From NCBI GenBank assembly GCA_029207755.1, contig JARCOQ010000066.1, forward strand, positions 124,001-188,000: a stretch of DNA of 64,000 bases, given 5' to 3'. The stretch's first letter is position 1. Every line of letters starts with the position of its first letter. Below, piece by piece: positions 51,301 to 63,900 of this stretch. The notes under the pieces are model-generated. The model searched no databases. It saw only the letters and a program-made list of their open reading frames with translations, and was not told where the DNA came from. Source of the DNA: Chamaea fasciata (Eukaryota > Chordata > Aves > Passeriformes > Sylviidae). The position numbers and the translations under genes are program-made.

Positions 51301-52945
51301 CAATCCAAGACTCTGCTCTCCATCCAGAACACAGTCAAGCTGGGATCCATAGCTCTGATGTCTATCCATACCAGTGTCCATCCACAGTGGGATCCATGGC
51401 ACTGGTGTCCATCGAGACCACTGTCCAGTTGGGATCCACGGCTCTGGTGTCCATCTGGATGCGTTGCTGTGCTGTCCATTCAAACCAGGCTCCATCCACA
51501 GAGGGATGCATGGCTCTTGTGTCCATCACGAGTAGTGTGCATTCAGAGTGGGATTCATGGCTCTGGTGTCCATCCAGACCAGTGTCAAGCTGGGATCCAT
51601 AGCTCTTTTGTCTATTCAGGCAAGCGTCCATCCAGAGTGGAAGCCAGGGTTCTGCTGTCTATCCAGACCAGTGTCCATCCAGAGCGGACACCATTACTCG
51701 GGTGTGCATCTCTACCTGCGTCCATCCACAGTGGCATCCATTGCCCTGGTGTCCATCCTGACCACTGTCAATCCACTGTGGGATCCATGGCTCTGGTGTC
51801 TATTCACAGCAGCGTCCATCCAGATTGGGATCCGTGGCTCTTATGTCCATCCAAACCAGTGTCCATCCACAGTGGCATCCATGGCTCTGGTGTCCATCCA
51901 CACCAGTGTCCAGCTGGAATCCATGGCTCTGGCGTCCATCTAGACCAGTGTCCACCAACAGTGGGATCCATGGCTCTGCGTTCCATCTGGAGCAGTATCC
52001 ATCCAGAGTCCAATCCAAGAATCTGGTGTCCATCTGGAGCAGTATCCATCCAGAGTCCAATCCAAGACTCTGCTGTCCATCTGGAGCAGTATCCATCCAG
52101 AGTCCAATCCAAGACTCTGCTCTCCATCCAGAACACAGTCAAGCTGGGATCCAAGGCTCTGATGTCTATCCATACCAGTGTCCATCCAGAGCGGACACCA
52201 TTACTCTGGTGTGCATCTCTACCTGTGTCCATCCACAGTGGCATCCATTGCTCTGGTGTCCATCCTGACCACTGTCAATCCACTGTGGGATCCATGACTC
52301 TGGGGTCTATTCACAGCAGCGTCCGTCTAGATTGGGATCCGTGGCTCTTATGTCCATCCAAACCAGTATCCATCCACAGTGGCATCCATTGCTCTGGTGT
52401 CCATCCACAGCAGTGTCCAGCTGGAATCCATGGCTCTGGCGTCCGTCAAGACCAGTGTCCATTGATAGGGGAGCCATGGTCTGGTGCCCATCCAGACCAC
52501 TGGCCATCCAGAGTGGGATCCATGCCTCGGGGTCTGGCAAGAGTCAATACAAGGTGGGAGGAATGGCTCTGGTCACCATCTAGTACTGTCCTTCAGCACC
52601 AGTGTCCATCTCGAGTCGAATCCATGCCTCCGGTTGCTATCTCCACAAGTGTCCATCAAGAGTGGAATCCATGGCCCTTGTATCCATCCAGACCAGGCTC
52701 CAATTTGGATCCATGGCTCGGGTGTCCATCCAGACCAGCATCCATCCAGAGACGGATCCATGGCTCTGGAGTCTATCCAGACTGGGATCCATCCAAAGTG
52801 GGATCCATGGCTCTGGTGTCCATCTGGAGCAGTATCCATCCAGAGTCCAATCCAAGACTCTGCTCTCCATCCAGAACACAGTCAAGCTGGGATCCAAGGC
52901 TCTGATGTCTATCCATACCAGTGTCCATCCACAGTGGGATCCATG
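48372..52945. repeat. 4574 bp tandem duplication, right copy
   Basis: Second copy of the segment at 43,798-48,371. Its left junction is a hybrid. Upstream of 48,123 the sequence follows the type also seen at 29.7 kb and 52.7 kb (CTCGAGTCGAATCC, GACCAGGCTCC). From 48,622 on it follows the type at 43.5-44.4 kb (CCAGGCTTCTG, then an extra 42 bp unit near 48.9 kb). That is the product expected when two homologous sites 4574 bp apart cross over unequally. Confidence 0.8.
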
Positions 52946-53676
52946 GCACTGGTGTCCATCGAGACCACTGTCCAGTTGGGATCCACGGCTCTGGTGTACA
53001 TCTGGATGCGTGGCTGTGCTGTCCATTCAAACCAGGCTCCATCCACAGAGGGATGCATGGCTCTTGTGTCCATCACGAGTAGTGTGCATTCAGAGTGGGA
53101 TTCATGGCTCTGGTGTCCATCCAGACCAGTGTCAAGCTGGGATCCATAGCTCTTTTGTCTATTCAGGCAAGCGTCCATCCAGAGTGGAAGCCAGGGTTCT
53201 GCTGTCTATCCAGACCAGTGTCCATCCAGAGCGGACACCATTACTCTGGTGTGCATCTCTACCTGCGTCCATCCACAGTGGCATCCATTGCTCTGGTGTC
53301 CATCCTGACCACTGTCAATCCACTGTGGGATCCATGGCTCTGGGGTCTATTCACAGCAGCGTCCATCCAGATTGGGATCCATGGCTCTTATGTCCATCCA
53401 AACCAGTGTCCATCCACAGTGGCATCCATGGCTCTGGTGTCCATCCACACCAGTGTCCAGCTGGAATCCATGGCTCTGGCGTCCATCTAGACCAGTGTCC
53501 ATTCATAGGGGATCCATGGTCTGGGGCCCATCCAGACCACTGGCCATCCAGAGTGGGATGCATGCCTCGGGGTCTGGCAAGACCACTATCAATACAAGGT
53601 GGGAGGAATGGCTCTGGTCACCATCCGGACCAGCGTCCATCTGGACCCGTCTCCATCTGGATTCGGATCTATGACT

Positions 53677-55609
53677 CTGGTTGCTAACTGGAGCAGTATC
53701 CATCCAGAGTGGAATCCATGGCCCTTGCATCCATCCAGAACAGGTTCCAATTTGGATCTATGGCTCTTGTGTCCATCCAGAACTGTGTCCATCCAGAGAC
53801 GGATCCATGGCTCTGGAGTCCATCCAGATCAGTATCCACCAAGAGTGGGATCCATGGCTCTGCGTTCCATCTGGAGCAGTATCCATCCAGAGTCCAATCC
53901 AAGACTCTGCTGTCCATCTGGAGCAGTATCCATCCAGAGTCCAATCCAAGACTCTGCTCTCCATCCAGAACACAGTCAAGCTGGGATCCAAGGCTCTGAT
54001 GTCTATCCATACCAGTGTCCATCCAGAGCGAACACCATTACTCTGGTGTGCATCTCTACCTGCGTCCATCCACAGTGGCATCCATTGCTCTGGTGTCCAT
54101 CCTGACCACTGTCAATCCACTGTGGGATCCATGGCTCTGGGGTCTATTCACAGCAGCGTCCATCCAGATTGGGATCCGTGGCTCTTATGTCCATCCAAAC
54201 CAGTGTCCATCCAGAGTGGCATCCATGGCTCTGGTGTCCATCCACAACAGTGTCCAGCTGGAATCCATGGCTCTGGTGTCCATCCTCACCAGTGTCCAGC
54301 TGGAATCCATGGCTCTGGCGTCCATCTAGACCAGTGTCCATTCATAGGGGATCCATGGTCTGGGGCCCATCCAGACCACTGGCCATCCAGAGTGGGATCC
54401 ATGCCTCGGGGTCTGGCAAGACCACTATCAATACAAGGTGGGAGGAATGGCTCTGGTCACCATCCGGACCAGTGTCCATCTGGACCAGTCTCCATCTGGA
54501 TTCGGATCTATGACTCTGGTTGCTAACTGGAGCAGTATCCATCCAGAGTGGAATCCATGGCCCATGCATCCATGCAGAAGAGGTTCCAATTTGGATCTAT
54601 GGCTCTTGTGTCCATCCAGAACTGTGTCCATCCAGAGACGGATCCATGGCTCTGGAGTCCATCCAGACCAGTATCCACCAAGAGTGGGATCCATGGCTCT
54701 GCGTTCCATCTGGAGCAGTATCCATCCAGAGTCCAATCCAAGACTCTGCTGTCCATCTGGAGCAGTATCCATCCAGAGTCCAATCCAAGACTCTGCTCTC
54801 CATCCAGAACAAAGTCAAGCTGGGATCCAAGGCTCTGATGTCTATCCATACCAGTGTCCATCCACAGTGGGATCCATGGCACTGGTGTCCATCGAGACCA
54901 CTGTCCAGTTGGGATCCACAGCTCTGGTGTCCATCTGGATGCGTTGTTGTGCTGTCCATTCAAACCAGGCTCCATCCACAGAGGGATGCATGGCTCTTGT
55001 GTCCATCACGAGTAGTGTGCATTCAGAGTGGGATTCCTGGCTCTGGTGTCCATCCAGACCAGTGTCAAGCTGGGATCCATAGCTCTTTTGTCTATTCAGG
55101 CAAGCGTCCATCCAGAGTGGAAGCCAGGGTTCTGCTGTCTATCCAGACCAGTGTCCATCCAGAGCGGACACCATTACTCTGGTGTGCATCTCTACCTGCG
55201 TCCATCCACAGTGGCATCCATTGCTCTGGTGTCCATCCTGACCACTGTCAATCCACTGTGGGATCCATGGCTCTGGGGTCTATTCACAGCAGCGTCCATC
55301 CAGATTGGGATCCGTGGCTCTTATGTCCATCCAAACCAGTGTCCATCCACAGTGGCATCCATGGCTCTGGTGTCCATCCACACCAGTGTCCAGCTGGAAT
55401 CCATGGCTCTGGCGTCCATCTAGACCAGTGTCCATTCATAGGGGATCCATGGTCTGGGGCCCATCCAGACCACTGGCCATCCAGAGTGGGATGCATGCCT
55501 CGGGGTCTGGCAAGACCACTATCAATACAAGGTGGGAGGAATGGCTCTGGTCACCATCCGGACCAGTGTCCATCTGGACCAGTCTCCATCTGGATTCGGA
55601 TCTATGACT
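53677..55609. repeat. 1933 bp tandem duplication, copy 1 (super-unit 2)
   Basis: Counterpart of 30,751-32,683 at an offset of 22,926 bp. It shares even the odd single-base variants of that copy, such as CATGCAGAAGAGG near 54,570 and CATCCAGATCAG near 53,825. Confidence 0.85.
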
Positions 55610-57542
55610 CTGGTTGCTAACTGGAGCAGTATCCATCCAGAGTGGAATCCATGGCCCTTGCATCCATCCAGAACAGGTTCCAATTTGGATCTATGGCTCT
55701 TGTGTCCATCCAGAACTGTGTCCATCCAGAGACGGATCCATGGCTCTGGAGTCCATCCAGACCAGTATCCACCAACAGTGGGATCCATGGCTCTGCGTTC
55801 CATCTGGAGCAGTATCCATCCAGAGTCCAATCCAAGACTCTGCTGTCCATCTGGAGCAGTATCCATCCAGAGTCCAATCCAAGACTCTGCTCTCCATCCA
55901 GAACACAGTCAAGCTGGGATCCAAGGCTCTGATGTCTATCCATACCAGTGTCCATCCAGAGCGGACACCATTACTCTGGTGTGCATCTCTACCTGCGTCC
56001 ATCCACAGTGGCATCCATTGCTCTGGTGTCCATCCTGACCACTGTCAATCCACTGTGGGATCCATGGCTCTGGGGTCTATTCACAGCAGCGTCCATCCAG
56101 ATTGGGATCCGTGGCTCTTATGTCCATCCAAACCAGTGTCCATCCAGAGTGGCATCCATGGCTCTGGTGTCCATCCACAACAGTGTCCAGCTGGAATCCA
56201 TGGCTCTGGTGTCCATCCTCACCAGTGTCCAGCTGGAATCCATGGCTCTGGCGTCCATCTAGACCAGTGTCCATTCATAGGGGATCCATGGTCTGGGGCC
56301 CATCCAGACCACTGGCCATCCAGAGTGGGATCCATGCCTCGGGGTCTGGCAAGACCACTATCAATACAAGGTGGGAGGAATGGCTCTGGTCACCATCCAG
56401 ACCAGTGTCCATCTGGACCAGTCTCCATCTGGATTCGGATCTATGACTCTGGTTGCTAACTGGAGCAGTATCCATCCAGAGTGGAATCCATGGCCCATGC
56501 ATCCATCCAGAACAGGTTCCAATTTGGATCTATGGCTCTTGTGTCCATCCAGAACTGTGTCCATCCAGAGACGGATCCATGGCTCTGGAGTCCATCCAGA
56601 CCAGTATCCACCAACAGTGGGATCCATGGCTCTGCGTTCCATCTGGAGCAGTATCCATCCAGAGTCCAATCCAAGACTCTGCTGTCCATCTGGAGCAGTA
56701 TCCATCCAGAGTCCAATCCAAGACTCTGCTCTCCATCCAGAACACAGTCAAGCTGGGATCCAAGGCTCTGATGTCTATCCATACCAGTGTCCATCCACAG
56801 TGGGATCCATGGCACTGGTGTCCATCGAGACCACTGTCCAGTTGGGATCCACAGCTCTGGTGTCCATCTGGATGCGTTGTTGTGCTGTCCATTCAAACCA
56901 GGCTCCATCCACAGAGGGATGCATGGCTCTTGTGTCCATCACGAGTAGTGTGCATTCAGAGTGGGATTCCTGGCTCTGGTGTCCATCCAGACCAGTGTCA
57001 AGCTGGGATCCATAGCTCTTTTGTCTATTCAGGCAAGCGTCCATCCAGAGTGGAAGCCAGGGTTCTGCTGTCTATCCAGACCAGTGTCCATCCAGAGCGG
57101 ACACCATTACTCTGGTGTGCATCTCTACCTGCGTCCATCCACAGTGGCATCCATTGCTCTGGTGTCCATCCTGACCACTGTCAATCCACTGTGGGATCCA
57201 TGGCTCTGGGGTCTATTCACAGCAGCGTCCATCCAGATTGGGATCCGTGGCTCTTATGTCCATCCAAACCAGTGTCCATCCACAGTGGCATCCATGGCTC
57301 TGGTGTCCATCCACACCAGTGTCCAGCTGGAATCCATGGCTCTGGCGTCCATCTAGACCAGTGTCCATTCATAGGGGATCCATGGTCTGGGGCCCATCCA
57401 GACCACTGGCCATCCAGAGTGGGATGCATGCCTCGGGGTCTGGCAAGACCACTATCAATACAAGGTGGGAGGAATGGCTCTGGTCACCATCCGGACCAGT
57501 GTCCATCTGGACCAGTCTCCATCTGGATTCGGATCTATGACT
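55610..57542. repeat. 1933 bp tandem duplication, copy 2 (super-unit 2)
   Basis: Counterpart of 32,684-34,616 at an offset of 22,926 bp; no difference was noticed. The block that follows has CCATGACTCTGCG near 57,720, as its counterpart does near 34,795. This G to A change puts a TGA into a frame that is open in sister blocks. Confidence 0.85.
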
Positions 57543-60500
57543 CTGGTTGCTAACTGGAGCAGTATCCATCCAGAGTGGAATCCATGGCCCTTGCATCCAT
57601 CCAGAACAGGTTCCAATTTGGATCTATGGCTCTTGTGTCCATCCAGAACTGTGTCCATCCAGAGACGGATCCATGGCTCTGGAGTCCATCCAGACCAGTA
57701 TCCACCAACAGTGGGATCCATGACTCTGCGTTCCATCTGGAGCAGTATCCATCCAGAGTCCAATCCAAGACTCTGCTGTCCATCTGGAGCAGTATCCATC
57801 CAGAGTCCAATCCAAGACTCTGCTCTCCATCCAGAACACAGTCAAGCTGGGATCCAAGGCTCTGATGTCTATCCATACCAGTGTCCATCCAGAGCGGACA
57901 CCATTACTCTGGTGTGCATCTCTACCTGCGTCCATCCACAGTGGCATCCATTGCTCTGGTGTCCATCCTGACCACTGTCAATCCACTGTGGGATCCATGG
58001 CTCTGGGGTCTATTCACAGCAGCGTCCATCCAGATTGGGATCCGTGGCTCTTATGTCCATCCAAACCAGTGTCCATCCACAGTGGCATCCATTGCTCTGG
58101 TGTCCATCCACACCAGTGTCCAGCTGGAATCCATGGCTCTGGCGTCCATCTAGACCAGTGTCCATTCATAGGGGATCCATGGTCTGGGGCCCATCCAGAC
58201 CACTGGCCATCCAGAGTGGGATGCATGCCTCGGGGTCTGGCAAGACCACTATCAATACAAGGTGGGAGGAATGGCTCTGGTCACCATCCGGACCAGTGTC
58301 CATCTGGACCAGTCTCCATCTGGATTCGGATCTATGACTCTGGTTGCTAACTGGAGCAGTATCCATCCAGAGTGGAATCCATGGCCCTTGCATCCATCCA
58401 GAACAGGTTCCAATTTGGATCTATGGCTCTTGTGTCCATCCAGAACTGTGTCCATCCAGGGACGGATCCATGGCTCTGGAGTCCATCCAGACCAGTATCC
58501 ACCAAGAGTGGGATCCATGGCTCTGCGTTCCATCTGGAGCAGTATCCATCCAGAGTCCAATCCAAGACTCTGCTGTCCATCTGGAGCAGTATCCATCCAG
58601 AGTCCAATCCAAGACTCTGCTCTCCATCCAGAACACAGTCAAGCTAGGATCCAAGGCTCTGATGTCTATCCATACCAGTGTCCATCCACAGTGGGATCCA
58701 TGGCACTGGTGTCCATCGAGACCACTGTCCAGTTGGGATCCACGGCTCTGGTGTCCATCTGGATGCGTTGCTGTGCTGTCCATTCAAACCAGGCTCCATC
58801 CACAGAGGGATGCATGGCTCTTGTGTCCATCACGAGTAGTGTGCATTCAGAGTGGGATTCATGGCTCTGGTGTCCATCCAGACCAGTGTCAAGCTGGGAT
58901 CCATAGCTCTTTTGTCTATTCAGGCAAGCGTCCATCCAGAGTGGAAGCCAGGGTTCTGCTGTCTATCCAGACCAGTGTCCATCCAGAGCGGACACCATTA
59001 CTCTGGTGTGCATCTCTACCTGCGTCCATCCACAGTGGCATCCATTGCCCTGGTGTCCATCCTGACCACTGTCAATCCACTGTGGGATCCATGGCTCTGG
59101 TGTCTATTCACAGCAGCGTCCATCCAGATTGGGATCCGTGGCTCTTATGTCCATCCAAACCAGTGTCCATCCACAGTGGCATCCATGGCTCTGGTGTCCA
59201 TCCACACCAGTGTCCAGCTGGAATCCATGGCTCTGGCGTCCATCTAGACCAGTGTCCACCAACAGTGGGATCCATGGCTCTGCGTTCCATCTGGAGCAGT
59301 ATCCATCCAGAGTCCAATCCAAGACTCTGGTGTCCATCTGGAGCAGTATCCATCCAGAGTCCAATCCAAGACTCTGCTGTCCATCTGGAGCAGTATCCAT
59401 CCAGAGTCCAATCCAAGACTCTGCTCTCCATCCAGAACACAGTCAAGCTGGGATCCAAGGCTCTGATGTCTATCCATACCAGTGTCCATCCAGAGCGGAC
59501 ACCATTACTCTGGTGTGCATCTCTACCTGTGTCCATCCACAGTGGCATCCATTGCTCTGGTGTCCATCCTGACCACTGTCAATCCACTGTGGGATCCATG
59601 ACTCTGGGGTCTATTCACAGCAGCGTCCGTCTAGATTGGGATCCGTGGCTCTTATGTCCATCCAAACCAGTATCCATCCACAGTGGCATCCATTGCTCTG
59701 GTGTCCATCCACAGCAGTGTCCAGCTGGAATCCATGGCTCTGGCGTCCGTCAAGACCAGTGTCCATTGATAGGGGAGCCATGGTCTGGTGCCCATCCAGA
59801 CCACTGGCCATCCAGAGTGGGATCCATGCCTCGGGGTCTGGCAAGAGTCAATACAAGGTGGGAGGAATGGCTCTGGTCACCATCTAGTACTGTCCTTCAG
59901 CACCAGTGTCCATCTCGAGTGGAATCCATGCCTCCGGTTGCTATCTCCACAAGTGTCCATCAAGAGTGGAATCCATGGCCCTTGTATCCATCCAGACCAG
60001 GCTCCAATTTGGATCCATGGCTCGGGTGTCCATCCAGACCAGCATCCATCCAGAGACGGATCCATGGCTCTGGAGTCTATCCAGACTGGGATCCATCCAA
60101 AGTAGGATCCATGGCTCTGGTGTCCATCTGGAGCAGTATCCATCCAGAGTCCAATCCAAGACTCTGCTCTCCATCCAGAACACAGTCAAGCTGGGATCCA
60201 AGGCTCTGATGTCTATCCATACCAGTGTCCATCCACAGTGGGATCCATGGCACTGGTGTCCATCGAGACCACTGTCCAGTTGGGATCCACGGCTCTGGTG
60301 TCCATCTGGATGCGTGGCTGTGCTGTCCATTCAAACCAGGCTCCATCCACAGAGGGATGCATGGCTCTTGTGTCCATCACGAGTAGTGTGCATTCAGAGT
60401 GGGATCCATGGCTCTGGTGTCCATCCAGACCAGTGTCAAGCTGGGATCCATAGCTCTTTTGTCTATTCAGGCAAGCGTCCATTCAGAGTGGAAGCCAGGG

Positions 60501-60984
60501 TTCTGCTGTCTATCCAGACCAGTGTCCATCCAGAGTGGACACCATTACTGTGGTGTGCATCTCTACCTACCTGTGTCCATCCACAGTGGCATCCATTGCT
60601 CTGGTGTCCATCCTGACCACTGTCAATCCACTGTGGGATCCATGGCTCTGGTGTCTCTTCACAGCAGCGTCCATCCAGATTGGGATCCGTGGCTCTTATG
60701 TCCATCCAAACCAGTGTCCATCCACAGTGGCATCCATTGCTCTGGTGTCCATCCACACCAGTGTCCAGCTGGAATCCATGGCTCTGGCGTCCATCTAGAC
60801 CAGTGTCCATTCATAGGGGATCCATGGTCTGGGGCCCATCCAGACCACTGGCCATCCAGAGTGGGATCCATGCCTCAGGGTCTGGCAAGACCACTATCAA
60901 TACAAGGTGGGAGGAATGGCTCTGGTCACCATCTGGACCAGTGTCCATCTGGACCAGTCTCCATCTGGATTCGGATCCATGACT

Positions 60985-63900
60985 CTGGTTGCTAACTGGA
61001 GCAGTATCCATCCAGAGTGGAATCCATGGCCCTTGCATCCATCCAGAACAGGCTCCAATTTGGATCTATGGCTCTGGTGTCCATCCAGAACTGTGTCCAT
61101 CCAGGGACGGATCCATGGCTCTGGAGTCCATCCAGACCAGTATCCACCAACAGTGGGATCCATGGCTCTGCGTTCCATCTGGAGCAGTATCCATCCAGAG
61201 TCCAATCCAAGACTCTGCTCTCCATCCAGAACACAGTCAAGCTGGGATCCAAGGCTCTGATGTCTATCCATACCAGTGTCCATCCACAGCGGGATCCATG
61301 GCACTGGTGTCTATTCACAGCAGCGTCCATCTAGATTGGGATCCGTGGCTCTTATGTCCATCCAAACCCGTATCCATCCACAGTGGCATCCATTGCTCTG
61401 GTGTCCATCCACACCAGTGTCCAGCTGGAGTCATTGGCTCTGGCATCCATCTAGGCCAGTGTCCATTGATAGGGGAGCCATGGTCTGGTGCCCATCCAGA
61501 CCACTGGCCATCCAGAGTGGGATCCATGCCTCGGGGTCTGGCAAGAGTCAATACAAGGTGGGAGGAATGGCTCTGGTCACCATCTAGACCACTGTCCTTC
61601 AGGACCAGTGTCCATCTCGAGTCGGATCCATGCCTCTGGTTGCTATCTCCACAAGTGTCCATCAAGAGTGGAATCCATGGCCCTTGTATCCATCCAGACC
61701 AGGCTCCAATTTGGATCCATGGCTCGGGTGTCCATCCAGACCAGCATCCATCCAGAGACGGATCCATGGCTCTGGAGTCTATTTAGAACAGAGTAAAGCT
61801 GGGATCCAAGGCTCTGAGGTGCATCCATACCAGTGTCCATCCACAGTGGGATCCATGGCTCTGGACTCTATTTAGAACAGAGTAAAGCTGGGATCCAAGG
61901 CTCTGAGGTCTATCCATACCAGTGTCCATCCACAGTGGGATCCATTGCTCTGGTTTCCATCCAGACCACTGTCCACTTGAGATCCAAGGCTCTGCTATCC
62001 ATCTGGGAAAGTATCCATCTGGATACGTGGCTGTGCTGTCCATTCATACCAGGCTCCATCTACAGACCCATGCATGACTCCTGTGTCCATCAAGAACAGC
62101 GTGCATCCAGAGTGGGATCCATGGCTTTGGCGTCCATCCAGATCATTATCCATCTGGAGCAGTGTCCACTTTGCATCCATGGCTATGCTGTCTATCTGTA
62201 CCAGGGTCCATCCACAGTGGGATCCATGGCTCTGGTGTCCATCCAGACCACTGTGCAGTTGGGATCCACGGCTCTGGTGTCCGTCTGGATGCGTGGCTGT
62301 GCTGTCCATTCAAACCAGGCTCCATCCACAGAGGGATGCATGGCTCTTGTGTCCATCACGAGTAGTGTGCATTCAGAGTGGGATCCATGGCTCTGGTGTC
62401 CATCCAGACCAGTGTCAAGCTGGGATCCATAGCTCTTTTGTCTATTCAGGCAAGCGTCCATCCAGAGTGGAAGCCAGGGTTCTGCTGTCTATCCTGACCA
62501 GTGTCCATCCAGAGCGGACACCATTACTCTGGTGTGCATCTCTACCTGCGTCCATCCACAGTGGCATCCATTGCTCTGGTGTCCATCCTGACCACTGTCA
62601 ATCCACTGTGGGATCCATGGCTCTGGGGTCTATTCACAGCAGCGTCCGTCTAGATTGGGATCCGTGGCTCTTATGTCCATCCAAACCAGTATCCATCCAC
62701 AGTGGCATCCATTGCTCTGGTGTCCATCCACAGCAGTGTCCAGCTGGAATCCATGGCTCTGGCGTCCGTCAAGACCAGTGTCCATTCATAGGGGAGCCAT
62801 GGTCTGGTGCCCATCCAGACCACTGGCCATCCAGAGTGGGATCCATGCCTCGGGGTCTGGCAAGAGTCAATACAAGGTGGGAGGAATGGCTCTGGTCACC
62901 ATCTAGACCACTGTCCTTCAGGACCAGTGTCCATCTCGAGTCGGATCCATGCCTCTGGTTGCTATCTCCACAAGTGTCCATCAAGGGTGGAATCCATGGC
63001 CCTTGTATCCATCCAGACCAGGCTCCAATTTGGATCCATGGCTCGGGTGTCCATCCAGACCAGCATCCATCCAGAGACGGATCCATGGCTCTGGAGTCTA
63101 TCCAGACTGGGATCCATCCAAAGTGGGATCCATGGCTCTGGTGTCCATCTGGAGCAGTATCCATCCAGAGTCCAATCCAAGACTCTGCTCTCCATCCAGA
63201 ACACAGTCAAGCTGGGATCCAAGGCTCTGATGTCTATCCATACCAGTGTCCATCCACAGTGGGATCCATGGCACTGGTGTCCATCGAGACCACTGTCCAG
63301 TTGGGATCCACGGCTCTGGTGTCCATCTGGATGCGTGGCTGTGCTGTCCATTCAAACCAGGCTCCATCCACAGAGGGATGCATGGCTCTTGTGTCCATCA
63401 CGAGTAGTGTGCATTCAGAGTGGGATTCATGGCTCTGGTGTCCATCCAGACCAGTGTCAAGCTGGGATCCATAGCTCTTTTGTCTATTCAGGCAAGCGTC
63501 CATCCAGAGTGGAAGCCAGGGTTCTGCTGTCTATCCAGACCAGTGTCCATCCAGAGCGGACACCATTACTCTGGTGTGCATCTCTACCTGCGTCCATCCA
63601 CAGTGGCATCCATTGCTCTGGTGTCCATCCTGACCACTGTCAATCCACTGTGGGATCCATGGCTCTGGGGTCTATTCACAGCAGCGTCCATCCAGATTGG
63701 GATCCATGGCTCTTATGTCCATCCAAACCAGTGTCCATCCACAGTGGCATCCATGGCTCAGGTGTCCATCCACACCAGTGTCCAGCTGGAATCCATGGCT
63801 CTGGCGTCCATCTAGACCAGTGTCCATTCATAGGGGATCCATGGTCTGGGGCCCATCCAGACCACTGGCCATCCAGAGTGGGATCCATGCCTCGGGGTCT

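Larger units (their letters stand above)
38059..60984. repeat. Super-unit 2 (22,926 bp, with internal duplication)
   Basis: This repeats super-unit 1 at an offset of 18,352 bp up to about 48.1-48.6 kb and then at an offset of 22,926 bp. The 4574 bp difference is an internal tandem duplication. Spacings run 3017, 3495, 1094, 797, 2683, 1094, 797, 2641, 839, 1094, 839, 1094, 797 and 2645 bp. I noticed about ten single-base differences from super-unit 1 left of about 28 kb and none to the right of it, where 28.1-41.1 kb matches 51.0-64.0 kb. Confidence 0.9.
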